DNA of 64,000 nucleotides, taken from positions 434,001 through 498,000 of the forward strand of contig CBIHPP010000003.1 of the NCBI GenBank assembly GCA_966212235.1. Direction: 5' to 3'. This stretch comes from Niastella sp966212235. Its GTDB lineage: Bacteria > Bacteroidota > Bacteroidia > Chitinophagales > Chitinophagaceae. Of the stretch, positions 26,894 to 36,810 are shown one piece after another. The position numbers and the translations under genes are program-made. The notes below the pieces were generated by a model. That model searched no databases, was not told the DNA's origin, and saw only the letters and a list, made by a program, of their open reading frames with translations. Position 1 is the first letter of the stretch. Each line of letters starts with the position of its first letter.

Positions 26894-28459
26894 ATGGAAA
26901 GTCGAAATATTTTTTGTCATAGGCTTTGTTTGGTTAGATTAAGAAGCATAGATGCCTTTGAGTGCGATTTTAAAAAAAATGGCATATTTTCAAAAATCAA
27001 AATTTTCTTGATTTTTTTAATTATTTGTATATCGGGTGGTTGTGAAAAGTTTATTGATATACCTGCTCCTTCTACTAGTGTAACTGGCCAAAGTGCATAT
27101 AATTCGGATGTTACAGCCATCGCTGTATTAAATGGCATTTATACGCGTATAAGTAATGAGCAGCCAAATGAAATGTCAATTTCTCAAATATCCACTTGGA
27201 TCGCGGGATTATATGCGGATGAGTATAGTTTATGGAGTGGGGTTACTAATTTTAATCAACTTTCTTATTATAAAAATGATCTTTCCCCAGTTTTAGGAAC
27301 GGGCTCGGAAATATGGAATGCTGCATATAGTTACATATATTCCTGTAATGCTGCTATTGAAGGATTGGAAAAAAGCTTAAATGTTTCAACTAACGTTAAG
27401 GCGCAGTTACTGGGCGAGGCTAAATTTATGCGTGCCTTTTTTTATTTTTACCTTGTAAATTTATATGGTGACGTTCCTCTTGTATTATCCACTGATTATA
27501 GTACAAATAACAATTTGAGTCGCGCCCCTGAGCCGGAAATTTATATACAGATAATAAGAGATTTAAAAGATTGTGAATCGCTTTTGAATGATGATTTTCT
27601 AGATGCCTCGTTAACCAAGAAAACAACTGAAAGAGTACGACCTACAAAAAGCGCAGCTTATGCTTTGCTGTCTAGAGTATATTTATATCATAAAGATTGG
27701 ATGAGTGCGGAGCAGTACGCGACTTCTGTCATAAATAACAATTCCATTTTTGGATTGGAGTCACTTAATAATTCGTTTAAAAAAAATACAAAGGAATCTA
27801 TTTGGCAATTACAACCCACAATTACTGGCTACAATACTCTGCAAGGTAGAATACTAACAATTCCTTTAAGCGGCTTAAACGCAACGAATGCTTTTTATTT
27901 AAGCCAATCCTTGGTCAAATCTTTTGAGCTTGGAGATGAAAGAAGAACCAAATGGATTGATAGTGTTACAATTCAATCAAACATTTATCGATATCCGTCA
28001 AAATATAAAATAGGTGGTACCTATAACGATAAGATAACGACTATTACATCTCTATCTGAATATTTTACTGTCCTTCGATTGTCTGAGCAATTTCTTATAA
28101 GAGCGGAAGCTCGAATGCAACAAAATAACATTGCAGGAGCAATTGATGATATTAATATGATTAGAACTCGGGCAAGAGCTCAACCAACTGTTGCTATTCC
28201 AAATCCATTACCTGATTTGAAGAAAAATTTGAGTCAATCACAGTGCTTATCTGCAATTGTGCAAGAAAGAAGGATTGAGCTGTTTTCAGAGTGGGGGCAT
28301 CGTTGGTTTGATATAAAAAGGCTGAATATGACAGATTCTATAATGGCTGTTGAGACTTCCAGAAAAGGTGGGGTTTGGCAATCCTATAAATACCTATTCC
28401 CTATTCCACGAGAAGAAATTAATAGAAACTCGGGCCTTAAGCAGAATGATGGGTATTAG
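26894..28459 (+). CDS. RagB/SusD family lipoprotein (operon A)
   Basis: 521 residues; the N-terminus includes a long leader before the lipoprotein signal FLIFLIICISGGC (lipobox Cys50), so a later start is possible. The body has the SusD TPR-type helices (AQLLGEAKFMRAFFYFYLVNLYGDVPLVL is the family hallmark around residue 172) and the C-terminal block IVQERRIELFSEWGHRWFDIKR. Surface-exposed substrate-binding partner of the SusC encoded 37 nt upstream. Conserved against the copy at 59446. Confidence 0.93.
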   Translation: MESRNIFCHRLCLVRLRSIDAFECDFKKNGIFSKIKIFLIFLIICISGGCEKFIDIPAPSTSVTGQSAYNSDVTAIAVLNGIYTRISNEQPNEMSISQISTWIAGLYADEYSLWSGVTNFNQLSYYKNDLSPVLGTGSEIWNAAYSYIYSCNAAIEGLEKSLNVSTNVKAQLLGEAKFMRAFFYFYLVNLYGDVPLVLSTDYSTNNNLSRAPEPEIYIQIIRDLKDCESLLNDDFLDASLTKKTTERVRPTKSAAYALLSRVYLYHKDWMSAEQYATSVINNNSIFGLESLNNSFKKNTKESIWQLQPTITGYNTLQGRILTIPLSGLNATNAFYLSQSLVKSFELGDERRTKWIDSVTIQSNIYRYPSKYKIGGTYNDKITTITSLSEYFTVLRLSEQFLIRAEARMQQNNIAGAIDDINMIRTRARAQPTVAIPNPLPDLKKNLSQSQCLSAIVQERRIELFSEWGHRWFDIKRLNMTDSIMAVETSRKGGVWQSYKYLFPIPREEINRNSGLKQNDGY

Positions 28460-28639
28460 GTGTCACTAACATCAACAGTTCTTTATGTACTGAAGTTGAT
28501 GCTTTCAAATGATGAAGTAGGCCCTTCGCGATCGACGTGCAGGTGTTGATTACAAACCACTTCTAAGTCATTGCGATTAAGTAATCGCCTTGGGAGCGTT
28601 AGAAGAAAAGGCATTGGTTTAAAAGTGTCAGGTAAGCTA

Positions 28640-28870
28640 TAAGAAGATGAACGCAAGTGAACTTCCGATGAAGTGTCGAAATAAGTAAAACGTTGTTAAA
28701 ATCTTGGTAGAATATCGACCTGGGAAAAGCAAGAGAATTACCTGTTTATGATTTTGCGGTAACCGGCATACAGGAGGCATGATCTTACAGCAGGCATTTG
28801 CAAGGAACGTGAGAAACTGTCGCTACGATGTTAACTGCAAAGCCTGGTCTTATATAAAAAGAATGATTTC
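28640..28870 (+). pseudogene. Group II intron RNA remnant (domain I-like), no maturase
   Basis: The text contains phrases characteristic of bacterial group II intron RNAs: GAACTTCCGATGAAGTGTCGA, TAACCGGCATACAGGAGG, and GCATTTGCAAGGAACGTGAG followed by AAACTGTCGC. No GTGCG start and no reverse-transcriptase frame are found, so it is a truncated copy. The plus-strand orientation matches the intron at the end of the window but the sequences differ, suggesting a different intron class. Based on remembered consensus, not a search. Confidence 0.45.
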
Positions 28871-29329
28871 CAATAGTAAGGGCAAGCCCTGATTTGTGAC
28901 CGTTCTAATCGAAGAATCCGGAGTACAGCAGTCCGGAGTATGTACTAATTGGGTTTCTTATTTTATTAATGGGAAACCACTGGACTTTACAGATGTAGCT
29001 GAGTTATTGAGAAATCCAGACCAAAGAGGTTCTTTATTCAAGTTTGGTGATGATGTTTATGATACAAAATCGTATGTAGTTTGTTGGTGAAAAACACACA
29101 ACAAAGGCATATCGATATAGTTAGGAAAAAAGTAAAGTACAGTCCTTAGCCTATACTTAATTTACAAAAGCCCACCTTTACGGATTTTGTAAATAAGTCT
29201 TTCGCACCGGCCGTCCCTTGCCTTTTTTCTTACAAATCCTTATTTTTTTTAGCGACGATAGATGCGTTGGTTATACATCACTAGTTCTTTATTTACCAGG
29301 AAGGCTGTAACCTCGCCAAATAATATGAT

Positions 29330-29659
29330 ATGTTCAATGAGCTGATCTTTGATGGATTAATTAACTTCCAGATCATTACTGCTGTTAAAGCTAAAGGAAA
29401 TGTATTTATCGATATTGAAAGTAGGCAGATGGGTTGCAATTGTCCTTTTTGTTATGAATGCAGCTTCCGGATTCACAGCTACTACATCAGGACAATCCTT
29501 GATTTGCCGTTACTTGGCAATGAAACATGGATACGATTAAAGACCAATAAATATTATTGCAGGAATGATTACTGCTCAATGAAAGTGTTCACGGAAAGGT
29601 TTGATATTCATTTTAAGAGTGGCAAACGTATGACAGAGATGGCGCGAGAAAAGATTTAA
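29330..29659 (+). pseudogene. ISL3-family transposase N-terminal fragment
   Basis: 109 residues with the ISL3 zinc-binding opening: CNCPFCYECSFRIHSYYIRTILDLPLLG followed by WIRLKTNKYYCRNDYCSMKVFTERFD. It corresponds to the C-x2-C ... R-x-HSYYxRxxxDLPxxG ... C-x4-C pattern of ISL3 transposases. The frame stops after about 109 codons, before any catalytic DDE domain, and the following DNA does not continue it. No terminal inverted repeats were recognised. Confidence 0.75.
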
Positions 29660-29885
29660 AAGTTGCGATTGTGATGGGAAGAAAAGGTGGAGAAAGGATA
29701 GGCAGTATAACGATGGTTAAGGCTGAGCACCACCAAATCTGATGAAGTACCAGTTTATACTGGAATATGCACATACCAATGCATAAGCTACTAGAATATA
29801 TAATCTTTATTAAGCACTACCTGTAGTTGGCAGAAGTGTTTTTAAAAATATTAAAACCGGGCAACGCGTAGGTTGATTCTTGTAG

Positions 29886-29901
29886 TTGGCCGGGTGATTA
29901 C
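29886..29901 (+). repeat. Recurring 16-bp motif, copy 1 (IS-end-like)
   Basis: TTGGCCGGGTGATTAC. Related copies are at 32540 (TTGGTCGGGTGATTGC), 36363 (TTGGCCGAGTGATTGC) and 61775 (TTGGCCGGGCGATTAC), all on the plus strand and all in gene-free debris. Preceded here by CTTGTAG. It resembles an IS66-type end in composition; this is a suspicion only. Confidence 0.5.
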
Positions 29902-29931
29902 AGATTACCTAAAAAAATAAACTATAATACC

Positions 29932-31257
29932 TTGAAGAAGATTTTATTCTTGTTGTTTATACCAATAGCTGTTAATTCCCAACTTCCTTCCAAACCCGAG
30001 CAGTCCAAGTTTGCTAACAACGGAGTACAATGGCTGGAGAAAAGCTCATGGAAACAAATATTAAAAAAAGCTAAATCAGAGAATAAGGATGTCTTTGTTG
30101 ATTGTTATGCAACTTGGTGTTCTCCTTGTTATAAAATGGAAGGGGAGGTATTAACAAAGAATAGTGTATACAATTTGCTTAATAAATATTATGTGTTGGT
30201 AAAGCTGCAATTGGATTCAACAATTCAAGATAAGCCTGAAACTAAGAAAAAATATCCCATTGCAAACAAGATAAAAAAGCTATATAATGTAAATGTATTA
30301 CCGACTTTTCTCTTTATTTCTAATAAGGGTGTGGCGCTTCATAAAGTACAAGGATATAAAGGGGAAAATGAATTTTGCGAAGAGATTTTAAAGAGTAGAG
30401 AAGAAAGAACTCAATTTTATACCTTACTTCACCATTTTATGAATAATAAAATGGGTTATGTACAAATGCCTGATTTAGTAAAACAACTTCGTGAATTTGG
30501 AGACAATGATTTGGCAGATACTGTAGCTAAAAGATATATAGGCTATTTGGATAAGTTAAATGTAAAGGCATTTATGACAAAGCAAATGTTAGTGTTTACG
30601 GCAAATAACATTAAGCTCATTTCTCCAGAAAACAGATTAATTATTCTTTGTAAGCAGCAACCTGTTTTGATTGATTCAATAGTTGAGCGTGGTGGGTTTT
30701 CAAATAAAATAATTAATTATATGGTGAATAAAGTAATAGTATCTCCTGTGGTAGAAAGTGATTTGAGTGAACCTAATTGGGATAGCTTGACTTCAGTGAT
30801 AAAAGCGAAATATGGTCAGGACTACGTCGAAAATAATATTTTGAAGGCTAAAATTAATTGGTATTCTAGAAACAAGAGTTGGAATCTGTTTACAAAATAT
30901 CTTACAATTCTAGTTGATAAATCGCTTCCAACAACAATTAATCACAATGATTTCATGACTTGGATACAACTAAATAATAATGCTTGGAAAATATTTCAAT
31001 ATAGTTCTGATACAACTGAGTTAATGACAGCTATAAAATGGGTTGAAATAATTCTTAACTATAATCCCAATAATTATCTTGTTATGGACACAAAGGCTAA
31101 TCTGTTGTATAAGCTTGGAAAACGGGCAGATGCTATAACTATTCAAGAAAACGCATTACAAATAGCGAAGCGTGAGAAAAATGGTGAATCCAGGGGGTAT
31201 ATTCCTGAATTTGAGAGCCATCTGCAGAAAATGAAGATTGGAAGCCCTACTTGGTAA
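29932..31257 (+). CDS. Exported thioredoxin-fold protein (operon A)
   Basis: 441 residues, TTG start directly before a signal peptide (LKKILFLLFIPIAVNSQ, reading the first residue as Met). The thioredoxin-like domain is about 30-150: DVFVDCYATWCSPCYKMEGEVL holds the CSPC redox pair and NVNVLPTFLFISNKG holds the cis-Pro. The remaining 290 residues are helical and end with TPR-like repeats (YLVMDTKANLLYKLGKRADAITIQENAL). The paralogue at 62038 has CGPC and the same layout. Both sit downstream of SusCD, so a periplasmic thiol or folding role tied to the imported substrate is likely. Confidence 0.82.
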   Translation: MKKILFLLFIPIAVNSQLPSKPEQSKFANNGVQWLEKSSWKQILKKAKSENKDVFVDCYATWCSPCYKMEGEVLTKNSVYNLLNKYYVLVKLQLDSTIQDKPETKKKYPIANKIKKLYNVNVLPTFLFISNKGVALHKVQGYKGENEFCEEILKSREERTQFYTLLHHFMNNKMGYVQMPDLVKQLREFGDNDLADTVAKRYIGYLDKLNVKAFMTKQMLVFTANNIKLISPENRLIILCKQQPVLIDSIVERGGFSNKIINYMVNKVIVSPVVESDLSEPNWDSLTSVIKAKYGQDYVENNILKAKINWYSRNKSWNLFTKYLTILVDKSLPTTINHNDFMTWIQLNNNAWKIFQYSSDTTELMTAIKWVEIILNYNPNNYLVMDTKANLLYKLGKRADAITIQENALQIAKREKNGESRGYIPEFESHLQKMKIGSPTW

Positions 31258-31297
31258 AATTTATTAATTTCTATTTGTCCCATTAAATAAAAAAAAT

Positions 31298-31789
31298 ATG
31301 AATAAATTCCTAATGTGTTTCTTTTTTTGTTTCTCATGTGTTTCATCGCTTTACAGTCAAATTAATTTCAGTGGCTCGTGGGTGCTCGTTAATAAGGAAA
31401 ATTTATCTGGCCCTGAATATCCTAATGCTCTTCCCAATGGGCTGATAATAACTCAAAAGATCGATTCATTTTTAATTGAAAGCGTGGGCAATCTTAAAGA
31501 GAGTGATGAGATTGCTAAAATAGTATTACCCTTAAATGGCATTATGGTATTAATTTCCGGATCAACAATTAAAAGAAAAATAACTAAAGACTTAGATTTG
31601 TCAAACGATAAAAGAAAAGCTACAATTGAGACTATTTTTTACATGCCTAACGATTATTCTGCTATTGATTGTAAAAGAACGGAAACTTGGGAACTATCCG
31701 AGGACGGGAAATTATTAAACATCTATAAAATATCTGAGGAAACTAGAAGAGAATCTTGGAAAGTGAAGGGGATATTTGAAAGACAATAA
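31298..31789 (+). CDS. Secreted small beta-rich protein, unknown function
   Basis: 163 residues with signal peptide MNKFLMCFFFCFSCVSSLYSQ. The mature part opens INFSGSWVLVNKENL and alternates short strands (IDSFLIESVGN, IVLPLNGIMVLIS, ETWELSEDGKLLNIY), like the lipocalin-type secreted proteins often called 'hypothetical' in Bacteroidota. Starts 40 nt after the thioredoxin-fold gene, so it is likely in the same transcript. No counterpart is found downstream of the operon B paralogue. Confidence 0.6.
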   Translation: MNKFLMCFFFCFSCVSSLYSQINFSGSWVLVNKENLSGPEYPNALPNGLIITQKIDSFLIESVGNLKESDEIAKIVLPLNGIMVLISGSTIKRKITKDLDLSNDKRKATIETIFYMPNDYSAIDCKRTETWELSEDGKLLNIYKISEETRRESWKVKGIFERQ

Positions 31790-32210
31790 TATCTAGTGCT
31801 ATGATTATATTGTATTTGTAAGTGCCTTTATTGTCAACATATTTTCACTTTGGCTTGTGTTCGAATGAAATGTTTTAACATTCGGAATTAATTGGAAGAA
31901 TATTTGACCGTTGTTGGGGCAATAGCATGTAATTTGTTAAGGAGCGATAGCCTTGGAAAACTCACCAAACATGCAACAAAATGCAGAAAAAAGTTGTCTT
32001 TTTTGAAGCGAATATATCATAACCACAATTGAAAACTATCATCCGATTTTGCAATTACGATTCCAGCTACAACTACTTCTACATTCTTATGTGATTTCAA
32101 GTGTCTTTATGACAAAATTGGAGCTAACTCCATTTTGGATCGCCTAGTTTTCTAATTATAAAAATCGTCGGTAATGTTATTCAATAACACTAAAAACCCA
32201 CGTAAGTTTT

Positions 32211-32459
32211 ATGCGAACAATCATTTTAGATGGAGAAGTCTTTCTTCAAATTGGAGAAACAGTACATGAAATACCGTTTTGTGCCGAAGTTAATATTCAT
32301 TATGATTCTGATGAGGCCTCAAAGCCTGCACCGGACGACAGCAATGAGCCTGATCCTGATGATAACAAGGGGCCTGGTTCTGAAACAACCTGTCGATTAA
32401 CTCCAGAAGGTAGCAAGGGATCTGATTCTGGAGAACCTTCATGTCCCGATATTTTCTGA
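32211..32459 (+). CDS. Doubtful small ORF with Asp/Pro/Ser-rich tail
   Basis: 82 codons starting MRTIILDGEVFLQIGETVHE, an ordinary-looking beginning, then an acidic low-complexity tail built from DDSNEPDPDDNKGPG and EGSKGSDSGEP segments. The N-terminal third reads like a real protein start; the tail has GC-richer, repeat-like codons unlike its surroundings. It could be the front of a gene whose remainder was lost when mobile DNA inserted. No family recognised. Confidence 0.25.
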   Translation: MRTIILDGEVFLQIGETVHEIPFCAEVNIHYDSDEASKPAPDDSNEPDPDDNKGPGSETTCRLTPEGSKGSDSGEPSCPDIF

Positions 32460-32539
32460 AGATGTAGCAGTATTAATAAAGCATTGCTTGAGCTCCAACG
32501 TCTAAATGAAAGTCGACTGTGTGTGGCTGATACCTGTAC

Positions 32540-32555
32540 TTGGTCGGGTGATTGC
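32540..32555 (+). repeat. Recurring 16-bp motif, copy 2
   Basis: TTGGTCGGGTGATTGC, preceded by ACCTGTAC as in copy 3 (ACCTGAAG). See 29886. Confidence 0.5.
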
Positions 32556-32870
32556 AACTCCATGTTAGTAGTGTTGATTCAGCTCAAGGAAGTAACAAGA
32601 ATCAACAATCTAAAGAACAGTTAGTTAACAGAATCCTGACACGAAAGACAAAGTTCTGTTTAAAGAAGTAATATTCTACAGGATATTAAGTGATAATTAT
32701 AAACTGCTGCAGCTTTTATCCAATATTGTTTTCGAAAAGTTGAGGAATCAAAATGGAAAATATGGGCAACCATCTATTCAAATGGGCCGACAATGCGATT
32801 ATAGCATCTACCAAAAAATATTTTAAGTAACATTTTATTAAAAGTGTTAATGTAATTAATTAATGAATGT

Positions 32871-35654
32871 ATGAACAAAATAATTTGTATTGCAATTATA
32901 ATAATTGCTCAATCAAATAGCTTATATAGTCAAAATGTTAATATCGTTTTTCCCTCAAATAAAAATTGGAATGGGAAGCCTCCCATTGGGTTAAACGATC
33001 TTGGGAAATGGCCTCATGTAGAGGATGCAATTATTAATTGTAATGGAAGTTATTACAGCTATATGCTATATGATAGCCCTTTGCCCGGGAAAAGGACGAT
33101 AGAAGTTAAAGCTGTAAATTATGAATGGAGCAAAAGGATAGTTATTCAATCCCAAGGTTTTAATCGCGAAATGTTTTTTGATAAATCTGGAAAAAAGGCA
33201 ATCATACTATTCAATGACTCTCTCTACATTTATGAATTAGGTAGTGAAAAATTTATTTTAATTGATGATGTAAAAAAGGTGATAACATCTGCAAAGCGAG
33301 ACCCAAAATATCTTGCTTATGAATTAAAAAAGGATCCGGGTAATATAATAATTCTTGATTTGCATACATTTAAAAAAAGTAGTTACAAAAACGTTTCAAA
33401 GCTTCTATTTAATAAATCAGAAAGCTCAATTGTAATAGCAACAAATTCAAACGATACATCCTGTCTTCAAATGTTGGATATTTCTACAGGTAACATTCTA
33501 CAGATTTGGAGTTCTCCTAATGAGCAGGTAAAAGATATTTCAATTGACAATGGAAATCAGATAGCTTTTACTGTTTTCTCAACAAAATTGCAAGAAACGA
33601 AATTGTTGTATTGCAATACTAATAGAATGAGAACTGTTGTTTGTTGTAATGACAACGAAGTTAAATTAACTGGTTATATAATTTCAGGTAATCCAAAATT
33701 CAGTGAAAATGGAAAGTATATTTTGTTTGATCTTTCAAAAGGTGAGATAAAAAAAGTTATTGATTCTAACCTCGCAAAAGTAGATGTATGGTCATATAAA
33801 GACCTTGAGATACAACCACGTCAAATGGCTAATAGTAAAATAACCCAGCGATTTAAAGCAATAGTTGGATTAGATGGAACCAATCCATATTATTTAATTG
33901 AAAAAGGACAAGAGGAACTTATGACAAATGCTGAAATGATAAAGGGCGATTATATTGTTGTTAAATCAAATCCAAATATATATTCTTGGTGGAAACATTG
34001 CCCCCAACCTAAGACTTTTTTGTTTGACTTGAAAAAATGGAGAATAGCTGAATTCAAACAATTGCCAGCTTTAATGGGAAGGATATCGTTTTCACCAAGT
34101 GGTAAATATCTGATATATAAGAATGAAAAAGATCAAGCTTTCTATGTGTTAAATACTGAGAATGGTACGGTCAGAAATTTAACTGATACTTTAAAAGGAA
34201 ACTTTAAGGGTAGCAGAATGCAAGGGAGAGAATCAATTGGCGCAAGTTCTGTTGTTGCATGGGTAAATGACGGCAGTTTTCTTATTAATGACCTAAGGGA
34301 TATTTGGCAAATTGATCCATCAAATAAAAAGCCGGCTATAAACCTTACTAATGGTAATAATTCAAATGGTGAAATCCAATTTAGAATTATTAATGAGATT
34401 ATTAATAATAAGATTCTTTCGATACAAGATACACTTTTATTATCAGCATTTAATAAGGAAACTAAAGAGAATGGCCTTTATTATTGTACATTAGGCAAAA
34501 GTAATTATGTGAAAAGATTATGTATGGGGCCGTATACAATATACAAGACTTACGACCAGGCTTCTGGTTCGGGAGGTTTAACTTTTGTTAGTAGATTTGC
34601 ACCCAGAAAGGCGAGTTGTTCTGATTCATGGATATTTATACGTCAGTCTGATCAGGATGCTCCAAATGTTTTCATAACCAGAAATTTTGTTGATCTGAAG
34701 CGTTGTTCGAATTTGCGGCCTCATGATGAATTCAACTGGCTTAAAGTTAAAGTTATTAATTATAAAACCAAAGCCGGGGAAAAAGGGCAGGCTTTATTGT
34801 ATATACCAGAAAATTTTGATTCAACAAAAAAATATCCTGTTATATTTCATTATTATGAAAGGTTTACTCATAGAGCATATGAGTTTATTTATCCTGAGTT
34901 CATGCGTGCTGAAATTGACATTCCATGGTTTGTAAGCAATGGTTATTTGGTTTGTACTCCTGATATTTTTGCAAATACTTCTTTTGCATCTGGCATTGTA
35001 TTGGGCGAGTATGCGCTTGATCATGTTGTGAGTGCGGCTAGTTTTCTCAAACATTTTTCATTTATTGATTCTAAGAGAATGGGCATTCAGGGCCACAGTT
35101 TTGGCGGATTTCAAACAAATTACCTCGCTACCCATACTGACATCTTTGCAGCAGTAATGTCAGCTTCCGGTACCACGGATTTGGTAAGTGCCTATTTAGG
35201 CTTAGTTCCCTTTCGAAGGAGTGGAGAAGAGGATTACAGTAAAATGGACTTGTATGAAAATGAAAATGGTAATTTGGCATTGGGCGCATCCTTATGGGAG
35301 AAACCTGAATTTTATATCAGGCAATCACCCGTGTTGGATGCTGATAAAGTAAGTTCTCCAATATTAATAATGCACAATAAAGGCGATGAGCAAGTTAATT
35401 TCAGACAAGGTATTGAATTTTATATGGCATTAAGGAGATTAAGTAAGCCTTCCTGGTTGTTACAATATGATGACGGAGGGCATGCTGTTTTTTCAAAAAA
35501 TGACATATTAGATTTCACTATTCGGATGACACAATTTTTTAATCATTATTTAATGGGCGCTCCAGCTCCCAAATGGATGACCCAAGGAATACCCGCTACT
35601 CTCAAAGGAGTTCAATCCGGATTTGATTTAGATTTACCTGGGGTAATTCCATAA
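32871..35654 (+). CDS. S9 prolyl oligopeptidase-family peptidase, exported
   Basis: 927 residues with signal peptide MNKIICIAIIIIAQSNSLYSQ. The N-terminal 600 residues look like a beta-propeller (repeated strand pairs such as YLAYELKKDPGNIIILDL and GRISFSPSGKYLIYKNEKD), the C-terminal 280 are the alpha/beta hydrolase: nucleophile elbow MGIQGHSFGGFQTNYL with Ser743, then ILIMHNKGDEQVN supplying Asp and DDGGHAVF supplying His. Family members cleave short peptides or release dipeptides. Lying after SusCD-A and a thioredoxin-fold protein, it suggests that operon A deals with peptides. Confidence 0.88.
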   Translation: MNKIICIAIIIIAQSNSLYSQNVNIVFPSNKNWNGKPPIGLNDLGKWPHVEDAIINCNGSYYSYMLYDSPLPGKRTIEVKAVNYEWSKRIVIQSQGFNREMFFDKSGKKAIILFNDSLYIYELGSEKFILIDDVKKVITSAKRDPKYLAYELKKDPGNIIILDLHTFKKSSYKNVSKLLFNKSESSIVIATNSNDTSCLQMLDISTGNILQIWSSPNEQVKDISIDNGNQIAFTVFSTKLQETKLLYCNTNRMRTVVCCNDNEVKLTGYIISGNPKFSENGKYILFDLSKGEIKKVIDSNLAKVDVWSYKDLEIQPRQMANSKITQRFKAIVGLDGTNPYYLIEKGQEELMTNAEMIKGDYIVVKSNPNIYSWWKHCPQPKTFLFDLKKWRIAEFKQLPALMGRISFSPSGKYLIYKNEKDQAFYVLNTENGTVRNLTDTLKGNFKGSRMQGRESIGASSVVAWVNDGSFLINDLRDIWQIDPSNKKPAINLTNGNNSNGEIQFRIINEIINNKILSIQDTLLLSAFNKETKENGLYYCTLGKSNYVKRLCMGPYTIYKTYDQASGSGGLTFVSRFAPRKASCSDSWIFIRQSDQDAPNVFITRNFVDLKRCSNLRPHDEFNWLKVKVINYKTKAGEKGQALLYIPENFDSTKKYPVIFHYYERFTHRAYEFIYPEFMRAEIDIPWFVSNGYLVCTPDIFANTSFASGIVLGEYALDHVVSAASFLKHFSFIDSKRMGIQGHSFGGFQTNYLATHTDIFAAVMSASGTTDLVSAYLGLVPFRRSGEEDYSKMDLYENENGNLALGASLWEKPEFYIRQSPVLDADKVSSPILIMHNKGDEQVNFRQGIEFYMALRRLSKPSWLLQYDDGGHAVFSKNDILDFTIRMTQFFNHYLMGAPAPKWMTQGIPATLKGVQSGFDLDLPGVIP

Positions 35655-35762
35655 AGAGCAATAGACTACTAAATTTAGTCGAGTAAAGTAAACACCCGAG
35701 TAACGGGGTATCCAAATAATCGGTATTAAAGAATAGCTTAGAATTTTGAAATATTGGCAAGT

Positions 35763-35906
35763 ATGGAACAAAATCACCAAGTGGCTGGTGGCAAGACAGT
35801 CGTACGTCGATCAGAAGAAGAGATACAAAAGTGCCTGAATGAACAGGAACAAAGCGGGCTCACGGCGAAAGAGTATTGCGATATGTATGTGCGCCCGTCT
35901 AGGTAG
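35763..35906 (+). pseudogene. IS66-family orfA (TnpA-like) N-terminal fragment
   Basis: A 47-codon frame starting MEQNHQVAGGKTVVRRSEEE and continuing IQKCLNEQEQSGLTAKEYC, which follows the usual start of IS66 TnpA proteins (R-R-S-x-E-E-I ... L-x-x-x-x-x-S-G-x-x-x-x-x-F/Y-C). It stops after 47 codons where the HTH should continue, so it is a fragment. Too short for routine ORF calling. Confidence 0.6.
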
Positions 35907-36362
35907 TTTAATAAATGTGTCTTTGGCAAGACACCAGATGAGTATTCTAAACACCTATCATCAACCGGCTTATCCGTTAGGGAAACCAATATTGAGGAGT
36001 GAAGTATGCCGGTATATCCATAGTCAGTTAGTTACAAGGCTGACTATACTAACAAATGACTTATCGGCTAGTCATGAAGTATCGTTGAGTTGGTTTTAGA
36101 ATAACAACTATCAACAATACATTGCTTGCTTATAACCCCAGAGCATCAGGATGAAGCTATCGATCAGCTAAAAGTGAGGATCACTCCACTTAAGACTATA
36201 AATGAAGAGTTCGCCTTCCTGGTGAACCATAGTTACCAATATTAAAAAATAATGAACTGCAGAGCTTTTGGGCAATAGCCAGTAACCCTACAGTTCGAGA
36301 TTGTCTGGATTAAAATATTTTTTAATCCAATTAAGCCGGCCAGTATTGTTTAATACCTGAAG

Positions 36363-36378
36363 TTGGCCGAGTGATTGC
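36363..36378 (+). repeat. Recurring 16-bp motif, copy 3
   Basis: TTGGCCGAGTGATTGC, 100 nt before the Cys-peptide duplication. A partial form (GTACTTGGTCG) follows at about 36400. See 29886. Confidence 0.5.
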
Positions 36379-36500
36379 AAACATGCTTATATCACCATCA
36401 TGTACTTGGTCGTAGGGATACGCTAATAAAAAATAAATTACTTTTCTGTTATCCTTGTGTTTATAGCAAATATATCCACAATCTATTATCGTTTAATTTT

Positions 36501-36773
36501 CTAGGGTTCAGGTAAATAATAAATAATATAAGCACATTGTGAAACAGGTGGTTCAACCCAATGACCATGGGTTGCTGATGGCGTTGATAAAGCACCCTCA
36601 TAATCGTCATTTGTTGTATATGCAAGATCAGCTAAAAAGAATAGATTACACCTGTTAGAAGCTGGGTTATAATACCAAATCTTATAAATAAGTTTTTGAA
36701 CAGCATTGGCATGAATTCCGCCTATTGTGGCCAATAGTAGTAGAAGAACAAGTAAAAATTTCGCTTTTTTCAT
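36501..36773 (-). CDS. Small exported two-Cys peptide 1
   Basis: 90 residues from Met14 of the longest frame, chosen because it starts a signal peptide (MKKAKFLLVLLLLLATIGGIHA) aligned with that of the paralogue. The mature part of about 68 residues keeps NRCNLFFLAD, the ALSTPSA block, SQC and the terminal IIYYLPEP, with just two cysteines, one in each half, able to form one disulfide. It is one half of a tandem duplication with 37059-37334, including about 70 nt of 3' flank and the upstream promoter motif. Resembles small exported proteins (DUF6520-like) that travel with MauE genes; this link is inferred. Confidence 0.7.
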   Translation of the reverse strand: MKKAKFLLVLLLLLATIGGIHANAVQKLIYKIWYYNPASNRCNLFFLADLAYTTNDDYEGALSTPSATHGHWVEPPVSQCAYIIYYLPEP

Positions 36774-36810
36774 TATAAATGTTTTTATTAAAATCTTAAT
36801 TAACCTAAGC

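Larger units (their letters stand above)
28460..29931. other. Mobile-element debris between SusD A and the thioredoxin-like gene
   Basis: Nearly 1.5 kb without an intact gene. It contains a probable group II intron RNA remnant (about 28640-28870), an unidentified 64-codon frame (28896-29090), an ISL3 transposase N-terminal fragment (29330-29659) and a 16-bp motif shared with three other places. In operon B the same interval holds a DUF4397 lipoprotein gene; here that gene has been lost or was never present. Confidence 0.6.
31790..32870. other. Gap of about 1.1 kb with decayed DNA
   Basis: Contains the doubtful small ORF at 32211-32459 and the second copy of the 16-bp motif (32540-32555). The rest is stop-rich and unlike the genes on either side. 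The promoter of the S9 peptidase gene should lie in the last 150 nt, which are strongly AT-rich. Confidence 0.5.
35655..36500. other. IS debris between the S9 peptidase and the Cys-peptide genes
   Basis: Holds an IS66-type orfA fragment (35763-35906) and, in 36140-36240, a stretch that reads EHQDEAIDQLKVRITPLK in one frame and may be another transposase piece, plus copy 3 of the 16-bp motif. From about 36440 the sequence becomes the duplicated 3' flank of the peptide genes. Confidence 0.5.

Noticed and set aside
28896..29090. 64-codon plus-strand ORF
   Set aside because: Lies in intron/IS debris with no recognisable motif; could be a remnant but cannot be supported as a gene.
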